This document shows positions 16,641-25,653 of a stretch of 64,000 nucleotides of DNA, piece by piece. Origin of the DNA: CAZMCC01 sp964564695 (GTDB lineage: Bacteria > Planctomycetota > Phycisphaerae > Phycisphaerales > UBA1924); NCBI GenBank assembly GCA_964564695.1, contig CAZMCC010000002.1, forward strand, positions 17,398-81,397. Direction: 5' to 3'. Numbering within the stretch: position 1 is the first letter of the stretch; each line of letters begins with the position of its first letter. Made by a program: the position numbers and the translations under genes. Below the pieces are notes generated by a model. The model was not told the origin of the DNA and ran no database searches. It worked only from the letters and a program-made list of their open reading frames with translations.

Positions 16641-17261
16641 ATGCACCCGTCGTCTCCGCATCCCGATCAGCCGACGATGAGCCCCGCCGGGCCTGTGGCT
16701 GAGGCCGCCGCCGCCGCGCCGACAGTCGTGGTGAACGCTCCGGTGACCATCACGCCGCTCCCCGCGAGCTCGTTCCCGCTCATCGCCCGCTTCCCGCGCC
16801 ACGTTCACGTCCCGATCCTGCTCATCGCGGCGATCGTCGCGCTGATCTTCGGCCTCATGCTCCCGGTGATGAAGGTCGAGAAGGCGTACTTCTTGGAGGA
16901 CGACTACACGCTCGTCACCGGCGCAAAAGGGCTATGGGAGAAGGACGAGCGGTTGCTGGCGGCCGTGCTGCTGACGTTCAGCGGGGTGTTCCCGGTGATC
17001 AAGCTGCTGCTGCTGGGCGTGCTGCTGACGTTCCCGATGGGGGCCCGGGTGCGGGCCCGCATGATCGACATCACCGACGCCGTGGGGCGCTGGTCGATGC
17101 TCGACGTCTTCGTGGTCGCGCTGTTCATCGTGCTGGCGCGATCGGCGCTGATCGCCAAGGCCGAGCCGGCCCCGGGGCTCTTCGTGTTCTGCGCCGCGAT
17201 CGTGCTGTCGATGGTGCTCTCGATGGAGCTGCGCCGCCTCTCGCGCAAGGCGATGGCGTAG
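16641..17261 (+). CDS. PqiA-like (paraquat-inducible protein A) membrane protein
   Basis: Encodes 206 residues. A Pro/Ala-rich N-terminus precedes four membrane helices (about residues 55-75, 107-130, 146-165 and 178-195). The motif GRWSMLDVFVVAL is diagnostic of the PqiA family, proteins of the inner-membrane half of MCE-type lipid transport systems. No MCE-domain PqiB gene is adjacent, so it may work alone or with distant partners. An alternative start at 16677 (MSPAGPV) is possible. It converges with the amine oxidase. Confidence 0.83.
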   Translation: MHPSSPHPDQPTMSPAGPVAEAAAAAPTVVVNAPVTITPLPASSFPLIARFPRHVHVPILLIAAIVALIFGLMLPVMKVEKAYFLEDDYTLVTGAKGLWEKDERLLAAVLLTFSGVFPVIKLLLLGVLLTFPMGARVRARMIDITDAVGRWSMLDVFVVALFIVLARSALIAKAEPAPGLFVFCAAIVLSMVLSMELRRLSRKAMA

Positions 17262-17268
17262 TTACCGA

Positions 17269-18768
17269 TCACTTCGACGGCGCGCTCGCGCCCTTGGCGA
17301 CCTCGAGAATCCGCTGCGCCGCCCGCAGGCCCGACTCGAGCGCCCCCTCCATGTACCCGGGGAACTTGGTCGACGCGTGCTCGCCGCACACCGTCAGGCG
17401 GGCGTGGCCGAAGTTCTCGCGGATCGCCTTCGCGACCGTCGTCACCTGGCCGGGGGCCGGGAAGCTGTAGCCGGCGCGCGTCAGGCGCTCGAGCGGCCAC
17501 ATGAGCTCGCGCGAGGCGGTCACGTTCTCCGCGTAACCGGGCTGGATCTTCTCGAGCTCCTCGCGCCACATCGTTTCGCGCTTGGTGCTCCACTCGGCGA
17601 TCGCCTTCTCGGCGGTCGGCCCGCCGGCGAACGCCGTCAGGCACGCCGTGTCACCCTCCAGCCCCGCGGTGGCGTCCCAGGTCATGCCGGGGGCCTGGTC
17701 GCTCAGCGATTCGCCGGAGCGCCCCGCCTTGACCCAGTAGCGCTCCTTCACCGCCGACAGCTTCTTGATGGCGAGACCCATCTGCATCGTGGGGCCGGGG
17801 AGCGGGACGTCGAACGTGATGCCGTCCCACACGCTCGGCGGGACCGCGAGCACGACCTGCTGGGCGTTGATCGACCGCCCCTCCTTGGTGTTCACCGTGC
17901 CGGACAGGCCCTTGAGGTTGACCTTCGTCACCGTCGAGTTGTAGCTCACGCGGTGCCCGAGCATGGTCGCGGTGAGCTCGGTCGCGAGCCTCTGGTTGCC
18001 GCCCCTGCAGCGATAGGTCTCGCTCTCGGTCCAGTAGGCGTCGAGCCCGCCGCCCTTGATCATCGCGAGCATGCCGAGCAGGCTGAGCTTCTCGAGGGCC
18101 GCGCCGTTGTCGTTCTCCAGCTGAGCCCGGATCGCGCGCTTGCACCGGTCCGACACCGTCAGCGCGTTCCACCAGTCGCCGACGCTCCCGGCGTCGAGTT
18201 CCGCCGCCTTCTCGCTCTTCCACGGCTCGTCGGCGTTGATCGGCTTGGCCTGCTCCGTCAGCGTCGAGAGCGCCTGGGCCATCTCCTCGTACAGCTTCTC
18301 GGCCGCTTTGCGGTCGAGTAGCTCGCCATTGATCAGCATCGGCAGCGACAGCGCCGCGTCGTCGGGCACCTCGTACAGCTCGAGCCCGAAGCGATTCGCG
18401 AGCGCAAGCCACGTCGGATGATTCGCCCCGATGAACTCCCCGCCGCCCTCGACGACCTTCCCCGTCACCAGGTCGCTGAAGCTCAGCACCCGGCCCCCGG
18501 CCCGCAGACGCGGCTCGACGACGAGCGGCGAATACCCCGCGTCCGACAGCGTCGTCGCGCACATCAGCCCCGCGAGCCCCCCGCCGATCACCACCACGCC
18601 GAGATTCGGGTTCTGGGTCTTCGCGTCCTGGGCGCTCGCCTTCCCGGCGCCGCCCAGCAAGGGCAAGGCGGCAGCCGCCGCGGCGGCCCGCAGCATCTCG
18701 CGTCGCGTCAGGCGGACCTGAGCCGGCTCAAACGCCGCCGACAACACCGAGAAGATCGACCGGCTCAT
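17269..18768 (-). CDS. Tat-exported flavin monoamine oxidase
   Basis: Encodes 499 residues. A twin-arginine leader (RLTRREMLRAAAAAAALP) is followed by an FAD-binding VVVIGGGLAGLMCATTL and PRLRAGGRVLSF, then a C-terminal FAD segment (LTVCGEHASTKFPGYMEGAL) typical of amine oxidases of the MAO/LAAO family. It should oxidise an amine or amino acid outside the cytoplasm, releasing hydrogen peroxide. The ATG at 18768 puts the twin arginines about 20 residues in; an upstream start would bury them. Substrate unknown. Confidence 0.88.
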   Translation of the reverse strand: MSRSIFSVLSAAFEPAQVRLTRREMLRAAAAAAALPLLGGAGKASAQDAKTQNPNLGVVVIGGGLAGLMCATTLSDAGYSPLVVEPRLRAGGRVLSFSDLVTGKVVEGGGEFIGANHPTWLALANRFGLELYEVPDDAALSLPMLINGELLDRKAAEKLYEEMAQALSTLTEQAKPINADEPWKSEKAAELDAGSVGDWWNALTVSDRCKRAIRAQLENDNGAALEKLSLLGMLAMIKGGGLDAYWTESETYRCRGGNQRLATELTATMLGHRVSYNSTVTKVNLKGLSGTVNTKEGRSINAQQVVLAVPPSVWDGITFDVPLPGPTMQMGLAIKKLSAVKERYWVKAGRSGESLSDQAPGMTWDATAGLEGDTACLTAFAGGPTAEKAIAEWSTKRETMWREELEKIQPGYAENVTASRELMWPLERLTRAGYSFPAPGQVTTVAKAIRENFGHARLTVCGEHASTKFPGYMEGALESGLRAAQRILEVAKGASAPSK

Positions 18769-18895
18769 GCAGTGCTCCAGAGAATCCCGGCCGCGTCGGC
18801 GCGCGAGCGCCACCGGCGGCCGGGCGAGTGTACCCGGCGTGGGTGGGCGCGCCGGGCGTGGGGGTGCCCGGTGACCTCGGGTATTGTCCGCGGAG

Positions 18896-19912
18896 CTACT
18901 TGCGCTTCGGCCCCGGCTTGCCGCCGGAGTCGGTTTGGGGCTTGGGGTCGTCCTTGGGCTTATCGGATGCGGGGGGGGCCGGTTTGGTGACCGGTTCGAC
19001 GCTCACCCGCTCGAGCTTCATGACCGTGTCCCCGGTGCGGGTCATGTCCATCCCGCCCAGGTCGACCTTGAGCTCGGACTTCATCGTGCTGCTCATCGAC
19101 TTGATCTGCCCGCGGTCAAGATCCCAGACGTACGAGCCCGAGTGGTCGCTCTTGGTGATCTTGATCATCTCCTTGCCCTTGCCGCCGCCGCCGGGGGACT
19201 CTTCGCCGGCGTCGATCTTGCCGACGACGTTCACGCGTGCCTCGCCATTGTTGACATTCTCGAGCGTGTGCGTGGTCACCAGGCGCATCGGACCGACGAG
19301 CCCGCCCATGCCGATCTCGTCGATGTTCGTCCACGACTGGCCCAGCCTGGCGCTGCCGGGGGCCTTGCCGGGTGAGAAAATCGGGCCCAGGAGGTCGGAG
19401 CCGCCTTCGCCCAGCAGCCCGCCGCCGCCCTTGGTTTCCTTGATATTGCCGTCCTTGTCGATGACGAGCGAGATCGTTGTTCCGGCCATCCCGCGGAGCA
19501 TCGCGGCCTGCTCGCCCTTGTCGGTCGACGCGGGCTTGGTGGAGTCCATGCTGACCTTGTCGCCGTTCATCTCGCCCGTGACCTTCACCGAGTCGTAAAC
19601 GAGGTCGACATGAGAGGTCCCGTCGTCGTTCACCTGCTTTACCTTCAGCGAGAACTTGATCTCGTGGTCGGTGTTCTCCTCCCCGCCGAGGTCGGCCAGC
19701 ATGTCCCTTTCGGTGTCCTTGGTCTTGGCGTCCTTGGACTTGCTCTTGGCCGTCTGCGAGATCTGCATGCGGTACTTCGTGTCCTGCCCCGCCTTGAACT
19801 TCGGGCGCATGTCGACCCCGTCCTTGCCCGCCTGGGCAAGCGCGGGCGACCCGGCAAGCGTGAACGCGACACCGATCGCGACGACCACCCGCCAGATGCT
19901 CAGCATGCGCAT
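18896..19912 (-). CDS. Secreted protein, possibly DUF6263-like
   Basis: Encodes 338 residues with a clear signal peptide (MLSIWRVVVAIGVAFTLAGSPALAQA). The mature part is rich in Lys, Asp and Gly: repeated TAKSKSKDAKTKDTERD near residue 55, a GGGGLLGEGG loop, and a Pro/Lys tail. Its beta-rich pattern (KFKAGQDTKYRMQISQ at the start) resembles DUF6263-type planctomycete proteins, but I hold that lightly. The ATG at 19912 places the leader correctly. Function unknown; probably periplasmic. Confidence 0.7.
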   Translation of the reverse strand: MRMLSIWRVVVAIGVAFTLAGSPALAQAGKDGVDMRPKFKAGQDTKYRMQISQTAKSKSKDAKTKDTERDMLADLGGEENTDHEIKFSLKVKQVNDDGTSHVDLVYDSVKVTGEMNGDKVSMDSTKPASTDKGEQAAMLRGMAGTTISLVIDKDGNIKETKGGGGLLGEGGSDLLGPIFSPGKAPGSARLGQSWTNIDEIGMGGLVGPMRLVTTHTLENVNNGEARVNVVGKIDAGEESPGGGGKGKEMIKITKSDHSGSYVWDLDRGQIKSMSSTMKSELKVDLGGMDMTRTGDTVMKLERVSVEPVTKPAPPASDKPKDDPKPQTDSGGKPGPKRK

Positions 19913-20120
19913 TGCCCCACTCCTTAGAGAGAACGAGTTTGTGATCCCACCAGCGCGAGGAAGACACCCTCGCCGCCCTTCGCTACCGAACGGTACGCCC
20001 CGGCAACCGGACGGATCCCCGGCGGAGGAGTTCGGCATCCGTTCAAATCGGTCGGGTGCACTACATCGGTCAAACCTCCCACCATACCGCAAAAACAGGC
20101 TGTCTCATCAGGTAGTTCAG

Positions 20121-20148
20121 TTGACCAATTCACGTTCACCCGTACACT
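20121..20148 (+). promoter_or_regulatory. Sigma-70-like promoter
   Basis: TTGACC at 20121-20126 and TACACT at 20143-20148 are separated by 16 bases and point to the PEP-CTERM-like gene 85 bases downstream. The rest of the 320-base gap between the flanking divergent genes shows no ORF I trust. Confidence 0.5.
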
Positions 20149-20232
20149 TGGATGAGAGCACGGCCCGACCGCCCACGCGGGACACTAGCGGGCTCGTGAG
20201 CGCGAGTGACGGCTGGAGAGAGAGGAGCCGAG

Positions 20233-20760
20233 ATGTTTGCCCGAGCAGTGGTTGCCGCTGCGATTCTCGCAGGCGTTGGCGCAAACTGTGCGCTCGCCGG
20301 CGACGGCCCGGACGGCGACCTCCGGTCCGGACCCACGCTGAACGGCGATTGGTTCGGCGACGACATCGAGTTTGCGGGTGCACCGTCGAACGGCGGCCCG
20401 TACGACTTCACCCTCGTTCAACCCGCGTATTTCCGCATCACCGACGCCTTCGTCATCGGCGATCAATTCACCGCCACCGACCTCACCACCGGCCTGCTCG
20501 GCGTCACGAGCCTGGCCGGCGCCCGCCCCGCCACCACTTTCGGGGTCGATCCCATCGGCGAGCCGGCGTGGCGTTCGGGGAACTTCCAAACCCTCGAAGC
20601 GGTGCTCGCTCCAGGCTCATACTCGATCACGGTGACCGGCAACGGAGCCGGCGGCCTGCCCGCGGGTTTCTATGTTCAGCTCGAGACCGTCGTGCCGTCG
20701 CCCGCGGGGGCGATGGTGATCGGGCTTGCGGGCCTGGCCGCGGCGCGTCGGCGGCGCTGA
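20233..20760 (+). CDS. Secreted PEP-CTERM-like protein
   Basis: Encodes 175 residues. An N-terminal signal peptide (FARAVVAAAILAGVGANCALAG) and a C-terminal sorting signal (VPSPAGAMVIGLAGLAAARR, then RR) bracket a compact beta-rich domain (ITDAFVIGDQFTATDL, GSYSITVTGNGAGG) of the kind found in surface-displayed PEP-CTERM proteins. The tail has the proline, hydrophobic helix and Arg cluster recognised by an exosortase-like or related system. A GAGAGAGGAG ribosome-binding region precedes the ATG at 20233. No enzymatic function is evident. Confidence 0.78.
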   Translation: MFARAVVAAAILAGVGANCALAGDGPDGDLRSGPTLNGDWFGDDIEFAGAPSNGGPYDFTLVQPAYFRITDAFVIGDQFTATDLTTGLLGVTSLAGARPATTFGVDPIGEPAWRSGNFQTLEAVLAPGSYSITVTGNGAGGLPAGFYVQLETVVPSPAGAMVIGLAGLAAARRRR

Positions 20761-20860
20761 TTGTTCATCTGAACTGGTGCTGGCCGGGCCGCGTACCTGT
20801 CGCGGTCGTTATCTGCTGCCCCGAAAGCCGCCCCAGGGTCGCCCCAACAACACACTCGCC

Positions 20861-21601
20861 ATGCTGACCACCGAACTCATCGGGCTTATCACTGTCGCCG
20901 TTGGATCCGCCGCCGCGGGTGTGCTCGTGACCACGTGGGTCATGCGCAAGTGGGGGGGCAAGTGGGGGGGTTGGCGATGGGGCGGCGGGGAGAAGTCCAT
21001 CGAGCACCGCGTGGTGACGCAGACCATCGCCGAGCGGGTGCGCAGCGTGGGCAAGCTCGTCGGGCTCGAGGTCTTCGCGAAGGAGATCGCGACCGCGACG
21101 AGCGGCTGGGCCTGGATGCCGCCGCTGGTGCTCAGCCAGGCAAAGCTCGCGATGATCTTCCACTTCGAGAAGCAGTATGTGGTCGACCTGTCGCGCGTAG
21201 GCGTGAACGACGTCGAGGAACTGAGCCCCGGGCGCTTTCGCCTGACGCTGCCGCCGATCGAAGGCACGCTGAGGCTCACCGACGTGCGCCCGTACGACAT
21301 CCAGAGCATGAAGGTCCTGGGCCTGGTCGATCTCGTGTCGATGACCGCCGAGCGCCAGGCCGACATGATGAAGCGGGCCCAGCACGAGGCGTCCGCACTC
21401 TTCAGCACGGGCGATGAGCGATACCTGCTCGAGGCCCGCTCCGCGGTGGATCGCCACATGCAGGCGCTGCTGGGCCTGTTCGGCGTCGAGGTGCTCGTCG
21501 CGTGGCGCGACCAGCCGCGGGTGAACGTGCCCGCGCCCCTCGAGCTCCCCGCGATCATGCGGACGCCGCTGCCGGTCGTGCCCATGGCCCTCACGGCCTA
21601 G
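20861..21601 (+). CDS. DUF4230 family membrane-anchored protein
   Basis: Encodes 246 residues: one N-terminal membrane anchor (ELIGLITVAVGSAAAGVLV), a short Gly/Trp/Lys-rich linker, then a domain matching DUF4230 (VVTQTIAERVRSVGKLVGLE, LVLSQAKLAMIFHFEKQYVV, FRLTLPPIEG). DUF4230 proteins are of unknown function and usually have one membrane helix with the domain outside. The ATG at 20861 gives the anchor without the unlikely Arg-rich extension. The gene stands alone between two secreted protein genes. Confidence 0.78.
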   Translation: MLTTELIGLITVAVGSAAAGVLVTTWVMRKWGGKWGGWRWGGGEKSIEHRVVTQTIAERVRSVGKLVGLEVFAKEIATATSGWAWMPPLVLSQAKLAMIFHFEKQYVVDLSRVGVNDVEELSPGRFRLTLPPIEGTLRLTDVRPYDIQSMKVLGLVDLVSMTAERQADMMKRAQHEASALFSTGDERYLLEARSAVDRHMQALLGLFGVEVLVAWRDQPRVNVPAPLELPAIMRTPLPVVPMALTA

Positions 21602-21736
21602 AACACGCCGCATCCATTCAATTTCAGCCATGTGTCAACCCCGGCCTTGCACGCCGGGATCGGTCCTGTACGCTTGACGACGCGGCGCTGTCTGCCCCTT
21701 TCTTCTTTCCCGGGCCCGCCGCGTGGAGGACCGCCC

Positions 21737-24700
21737 GTGCTGCCCAAGCTCCGTTCCGTTTCCGGCGTGTTCGCCGGCTGTTTCGTCGCCGGTAGTCTCG
21801 TCATCGGTAGTTTCGTCGCCGGCGGCGCCGCCTTGGCCCTGCCGCCGAACTTCGTGGACCGTCCGCTCGACGCCCCGTTTGAGCAGGCCGTGGGCATCCG
21901 CTTCGCCCCCGACGGGCGCATGTTCGTGTGGGAGAAGGGCGGGCGCGTGTGGCTCGTCGAGAACGGCATCAAGAGCGCCCAGCCGCTCATCGACATCCAC
22001 CAGGAGGTCGGCGACTGGCGCGACCACGGGATGCTCGGCTTCACCATCGACCCCAACTTCTACGAGAACGGCTACATCTACCTGATGTACGTCGTCGACT
22101 ACCACCACGCGCGCTGGTTCGGCACGCCCAACTACAACCCCAATGCGGACGAGTACTTCCGCGACACCATCGGGCGCGTGACGCGCTACACCGCGGACGC
22201 CGCCGACGGCTTCCACTCCGTCAACCCCGCGTCGCGCCTCGTGCTCGTCGGCGACACGCTGCAGAACGGCATCCCCGTGTGCCACCAGTCGCACTCGGTC
22301 GGCACGCTCCTGTTCGGCGAGGACGGGTCGCTGATCGTGTCCTGCGGCGACGGCGCGAGCTACGAGACCGTCGACGTCGGCGGGCCGATCTCCGGCTCGT
22401 CGAACACGTGCCTTCCCGAGGGCATCATCACGCCGACCCAGGACGTCGGCGCGTACCGCTCGCAGCTGGTGAACTCGCTCAACGGCAAGATCATGCGGCT
22501 GAACCCCGTGACGGGCGCGGGATTGGCGACGAACCCGTACTACGACGCGGCCGACCCGTTCGCCCCGCGCTCGCGCGTGTGGGGGCTGGGCCTGCGCAAC
22601 CCGTTCCGCACGACCCTGCGCCCGGGCACCGGCAACCCCGACCCCGCGCTCGCCGACCCCGGCTCGATCTACATCGGCGACGTCGGCTGGAACGCATGGG
22701 AGGAGCTCAACGTCGCGAGCGGGCCGGGGTTCAACTTCGGCTGGCCCGCGTACGAGGGCATGACGGCGATGACGGACTACTTCAATGCGTCGCCGTTCAA
22801 TCTCGACGCGCCCAATCCGCTCGCCGGCGGCGCGTGCGCCCCGTTCTTCCGCTTCCGCCACCTGATCGTCCAGGAAACGCTCAACCCCCCCACCCCCCCG
22901 AGCTGGCCCAACCCGTGCAACCCGGCGGTGCAGATCCCCGCGAGCGTGCCCCGCCACATGCACCGGCGCCCGCAGATCGACTGGGCCCACGGCGGCGGCC
23001 CGAGCCGCACGTCGACGTTCAACGCCTCCGGCATCGCGACGATCGCAAACCTCGGCGCCCCCGATTCGCCCGTGCCGGGCCCGCAGTTCGGAGGGTGGAC
23101 GTCGATCGGCGGGGCGTGGACGCCCGAGCCCGGGACGGCCACCTCGATGTGGCCCAAAGAGTGGCTCGGCACGTACTACCACGCCGACTTCGTCGCCGGC
23201 TGGATCCGCGCCTTCAACTTCAACGAGCTGGAGCGCCCCACCCTCGTGCGCGACTTCACCAACGTCGCCGGCGCGGTCGTCGACATGGAGTTCGACCCCG
23301 TCAGCGACCGCCTGTGGTACGTCAACTACGACGAGTCCGGCCAGTCGCGCGTGCGCTCGATCCGCTTCACCGACAACATCGCCCCGATCGCCGTCGCGTC
23401 GGCCTCGCCCCGCTTCGGCCCCGCGCCCCTCGCGGTCACCTTCTCGAGCGAGGGCTCATCCGACCCCGACGGGGGCAAGCCCCCGCTCTCCTACCTCTGG
23501 GACTTCGGCGACGGCACGTTCTCGACGCTCCCCAACCCCGTGCACATCTACCCCCAGCAGGACATCACCGCCCTGGGCACCTGGAACAACCGCATTCTCA
23601 CGCTGAACCCGCCGCACCCGCTCGGCGGCGGCAACTGGGACCCGGAAGTCATGCGCGACGATGACTACCCGCCCGTGGGCAACAACGACTCCGCGCGCCA
23701 GTTCGACACCTATCACGCGGGCGACCAGGGCAACGTCGACTACATCGGCCTCAACTTCTCCCAGCGGTGGGTGTTCACGCGCATCATCTTCCAGGAGGGC
23801 ATCCACTTCGGCGACGGCGGGTGGTTCGAGACGCTGAGCGTCGAGACCTCCGACATCGGCGGGTTCCTGCCAGTGCAGAACCTCGTCGTCTCGCCCGTGT
23901 ACACCGGCAACGACGGCGAGAACTACAACACCTACGAGATCAGCTTCACGCCGCGGGCCGGCCAACGCATCCGCCTCATCGGCAACCCCGGCGGCTCTGC
24001 GAACTTCATCTCTGTCGGCGAGTTCCGCGTGTTCGCGCGTCCCGTAGTTCTCAGCACCCCGCCGACGCGCTACGACGCGACGCTCACCGTCACCGACGAG
24101 CTCGGCGGCGTCGACACCGTTCCCGTCACGGTCTGGACCAACAACACGCCGCCGACGGTGCAGATCACCAGTCCCGTCGACGGCGCGCGGTACACGCTCA
24201 GCGAGGGCATCACGATCCCGCTCACCGCGACCATCGGCGACACCGAGCAGCCCGGCGCCCTCACCTGCTACTGGCAGACGATCCTCCACCACAACGACCA
24301 CGTCCACCCCGAGCCCGCCGATCCGACGTGCGGCGCCACCACCACCGTCATCAGCCCCCACGGCTGCGACGGCGCGGACTATTACTTCGAGATCTCGCTC
24401 ACCGTCACCGACCCGCTCGGGCTCGCCACCACCGCCTCGGTCTCGGTCTTCGCGGCCGACTGCAACGAGAACGGCGTGCCCGACAACTGCGACATCGCCG
24501 CGGGCACGAGCGAGGACGCCAACAAGAACGGCGTCCCCGACGAGTGCGAGGAGCCCCTGTGCGAAGCCGACTGGGACGGCAACGGCATCGTGAACTCCAC
24601 CGACGTGGGCGAGTTCATCAACTCGTGGTTCCTGGACCAGGTCAACGGGACGATCTTCACCGACTGGGACCACAACGGCATCTCGAACTCCGCGGACGTC

Positions 24701-24751
24701 GGCCAGTTCATCAATTCCTACTTCGAGACGCCGGTGGAGTGCCTGGGATGA
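21737..24751 (+). CDS. Large secreted PQQ-type sugar dehydrogenase-like protein with PKD and dockerin-like domains
   Basis: Encodes about 1004 residues. A signal peptide (FAGCFVAGSLVIGSFVAGG) leads into a beta-propeller like soluble glucose/sorbosone dehydrogenases (GIRFAPDGRMFVWEKGGRVW, RDHGMLGFTIDPNF, SLNGKIMRLNP, VWGLGLRNPFR). A PKD domain (PLSYLWDFGDGTFST) split by a galactose-binding-like insert follows, then another Ig-like domain. The end is a TSP3-like calcium segment (NENGVPDNCD, NKNGVPDECE) and a paired EF-hand dockerin-like region (WDGNGIVNSTDVGEFINSW). A GTG at 21737 is preferred because GTGGAGGA lies six bases before it; an ATG at 21632 is possible. Confidence 0.85.
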   Translation: MLPKLRSVSGVFAGCFVAGSLVIGSFVAGGAALALPPNFVDRPLDAPFEQAVGIRFAPDGRMFVWEKGGRVWLVENGIKSAQPLIDIHQEVGDWRDHGMLGFTIDPNFYENGYIYLMYVVDYHHARWFGTPNYNPNADEYFRDTIGRVTRYTADAADGFHSVNPASRLVLVGDTLQNGIPVCHQSHSVGTLLFGEDGSLIVSCGDGASYETVDVGGPISGSSNTCLPEGIITPTQDVGAYRSQLVNSLNGKIMRLNPVTGAGLATNPYYDAADPFAPRSRVWGLGLRNPFRTTLRPGTGNPDPALADPGSIYIGDVGWNAWEELNVASGPGFNFGWPAYEGMTAMTDYFNASPFNLDAPNPLAGGACAPFFRFRHLIVQETLNPPTPPSWPNPCNPAVQIPASVPRHMHRRPQIDWAHGGGPSRTSTFNASGIATIANLGAPDSPVPGPQFGGWTSIGGAWTPEPGTATSMWPKEWLGTYYHADFVAGWIRAFNFNELERPTLVRDFTNVAGAVVDMEFDPVSDRLWYVNYDESGQSRVRSIRFTDNIAPIAVASASPRFGPAPLAVTFSSEGSSDPDGGKPPLSYLWDFGDGTFSTLPNPVHIYPQQDITALGTWNNRILTLNPPHPLGGGNWDPEVMRDDDYPPVGNNDSARQFDTYHAGDQGNVDYIGLNFSQRWVFTRIIFQEGIHFGDGGWFETLSVETSDIGGFLPVQNLVVSPVYTGNDGENYNTYEISFTPRAGQRIRLIGNPGGSANFISVGEFRVFARPVVLSTPPTRYDATLTVTDELGGVDTVPVTVWTNNTPPTVQITSPVDGARYTLSEGITIPLTATIGDTEQPGALTCYWQTILHHNDHVHPEPADPTCGATTTVISPHGCDGADYYFEISLTVTDPLGLATTASVSVFAADCNENGVPDNCDIAAGTSEDANKNGVPDECEEPLCEADWDGNGIVNSTDVGEFINSWFLDQVNGTIFTDWDHNGISNSADVGQFINSYFETPVECLG

Positions 24752-24802
24752 TCCGCACGTGAGCGGCTCGCCCGCCCCCGTCGGACGTCCAACGATCTCC
24801 GC

Positions 24803-25552
24803 GTGAGCGACTCGACCACCCTTTCCAACGTCACACCCCCCGCGTTCTCGCCGGCCATGCGGCTGTATGTGTGGCTCAGCGGGCTGTTTGTCACGTGCCT
24901 GCTGCTGGCGAACATCCTGGGCGTCAAGCTCTTCGTCTACCACCTCCACGTGCTGGGGTGGGACATCAAGGTCGAGCACACCGTCGGGATGCTCACCTTC
25001 CCGATCACGTTCGTGCTCACCGACCTGCTCAACGAGTACTACGGCAATCGGACCGCACGGCGCACGGCGTATCTGGGTTTCGCGATGGGCATGCTCGCGT
25101 TCGGCCTCATCTGGATCGCCCGGCAGATCCAGATCCGCGAGGGCATCCCGGGGACGGCCACGCTCGAGTCGTTCGAGAACATCTTCGGGTCGGCGTCGCT
25201 CATGTACCTGGCGTCGATGGCCGCGTTCCTCGTGGGGTCGATCCTCGACATCGCGCTGTTCACGGTCTTCAAGCGCTGGACCGGTGGGAAGATGGTGTGG
25301 CTCCGCGCCACCGGCTCCACCATCATCAGCCAGCTCTTCGACTCGTTCATCGTCACGTTCATGTTCTTCTGGGTGTTCCCCAAGATCCTGGGCACCGAGG
25401 CGTCGCCGCTGGACTTCGTGGCGACAACCGCCATGTGGGGATACCTCCTCAAGTTCGCCTTTGCTGTGCTGCTCACGCCGGTGATCTACGCGGGGCGCTG
25501 GTCGATCCGCGAATGGGTCGGGCTCCAGCCTTTGCCGGCCGACCACAAGTGA
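24803..25552 (+). CDS. yhhQ: Queuosine precursor transporter (YhhQ/VUT family)
   Basis: Encodes 249 residues from a GTG start, with about six membrane helices. Family marks are LLANILGVKLF near residue 35, TFPITFVLTDLLNEYYG and the later STIISQLFDSFIVTFMFF. YhhQ-type proteins import 7-cyano- or 7-aminomethyl-7-deazaguanine for tRNA queuosine modification. A queD homolog at 30898 means the organism may also make the precursor itself. A hairpin follows the stop. Confidence 0.88.
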   Translation: MSDSTTLSNVTPPAFSPAMRLYVWLSGLFVTCLLLANILGVKLFVYHLHVLGWDIKVEHTVGMLTFPITFVLTDLLNEYYGNRTARRTAYLGFAMGMLAFGLIWIARQIQIREGIPGTATLESFENIFGSASLMYLASMAAFLVGSILDIALFTVFKRWTGGKMVWLRATGSTIISQLFDSFIVTFMFFWVFPKILGTEASPLDFVATTAMWGYLLKFAFAVLLTPVIYAGRWSIREWVGLQPLPADHK

Positions 25553-25574
25553 CAAGTGTGGGCCCGGCTGGTGC

Positions 25575-25604
25575 CACGGCTTGGCGGCTCTGAGCCAAGC
25601 CGTG
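25575..25604. terminator. Hairpin between yhhQ and the S41-like gene
   Basis: Perfect 11-bp arms CACGGCTTGGC and GCCAAGCCGTG enclose an 8-base loop. It lies 22 bases after the yhhQ stop and 50 before the next start. There is no long U-tract, so termination is plausible but not certain. It could equally be a dispersed palindrome. Confidence 0.5.
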
Positions 25605-25653
25605 TGCCCCGTTGGCGATTGAACCCCTCGCCGCTTCGGCTGTATTCTGCGGC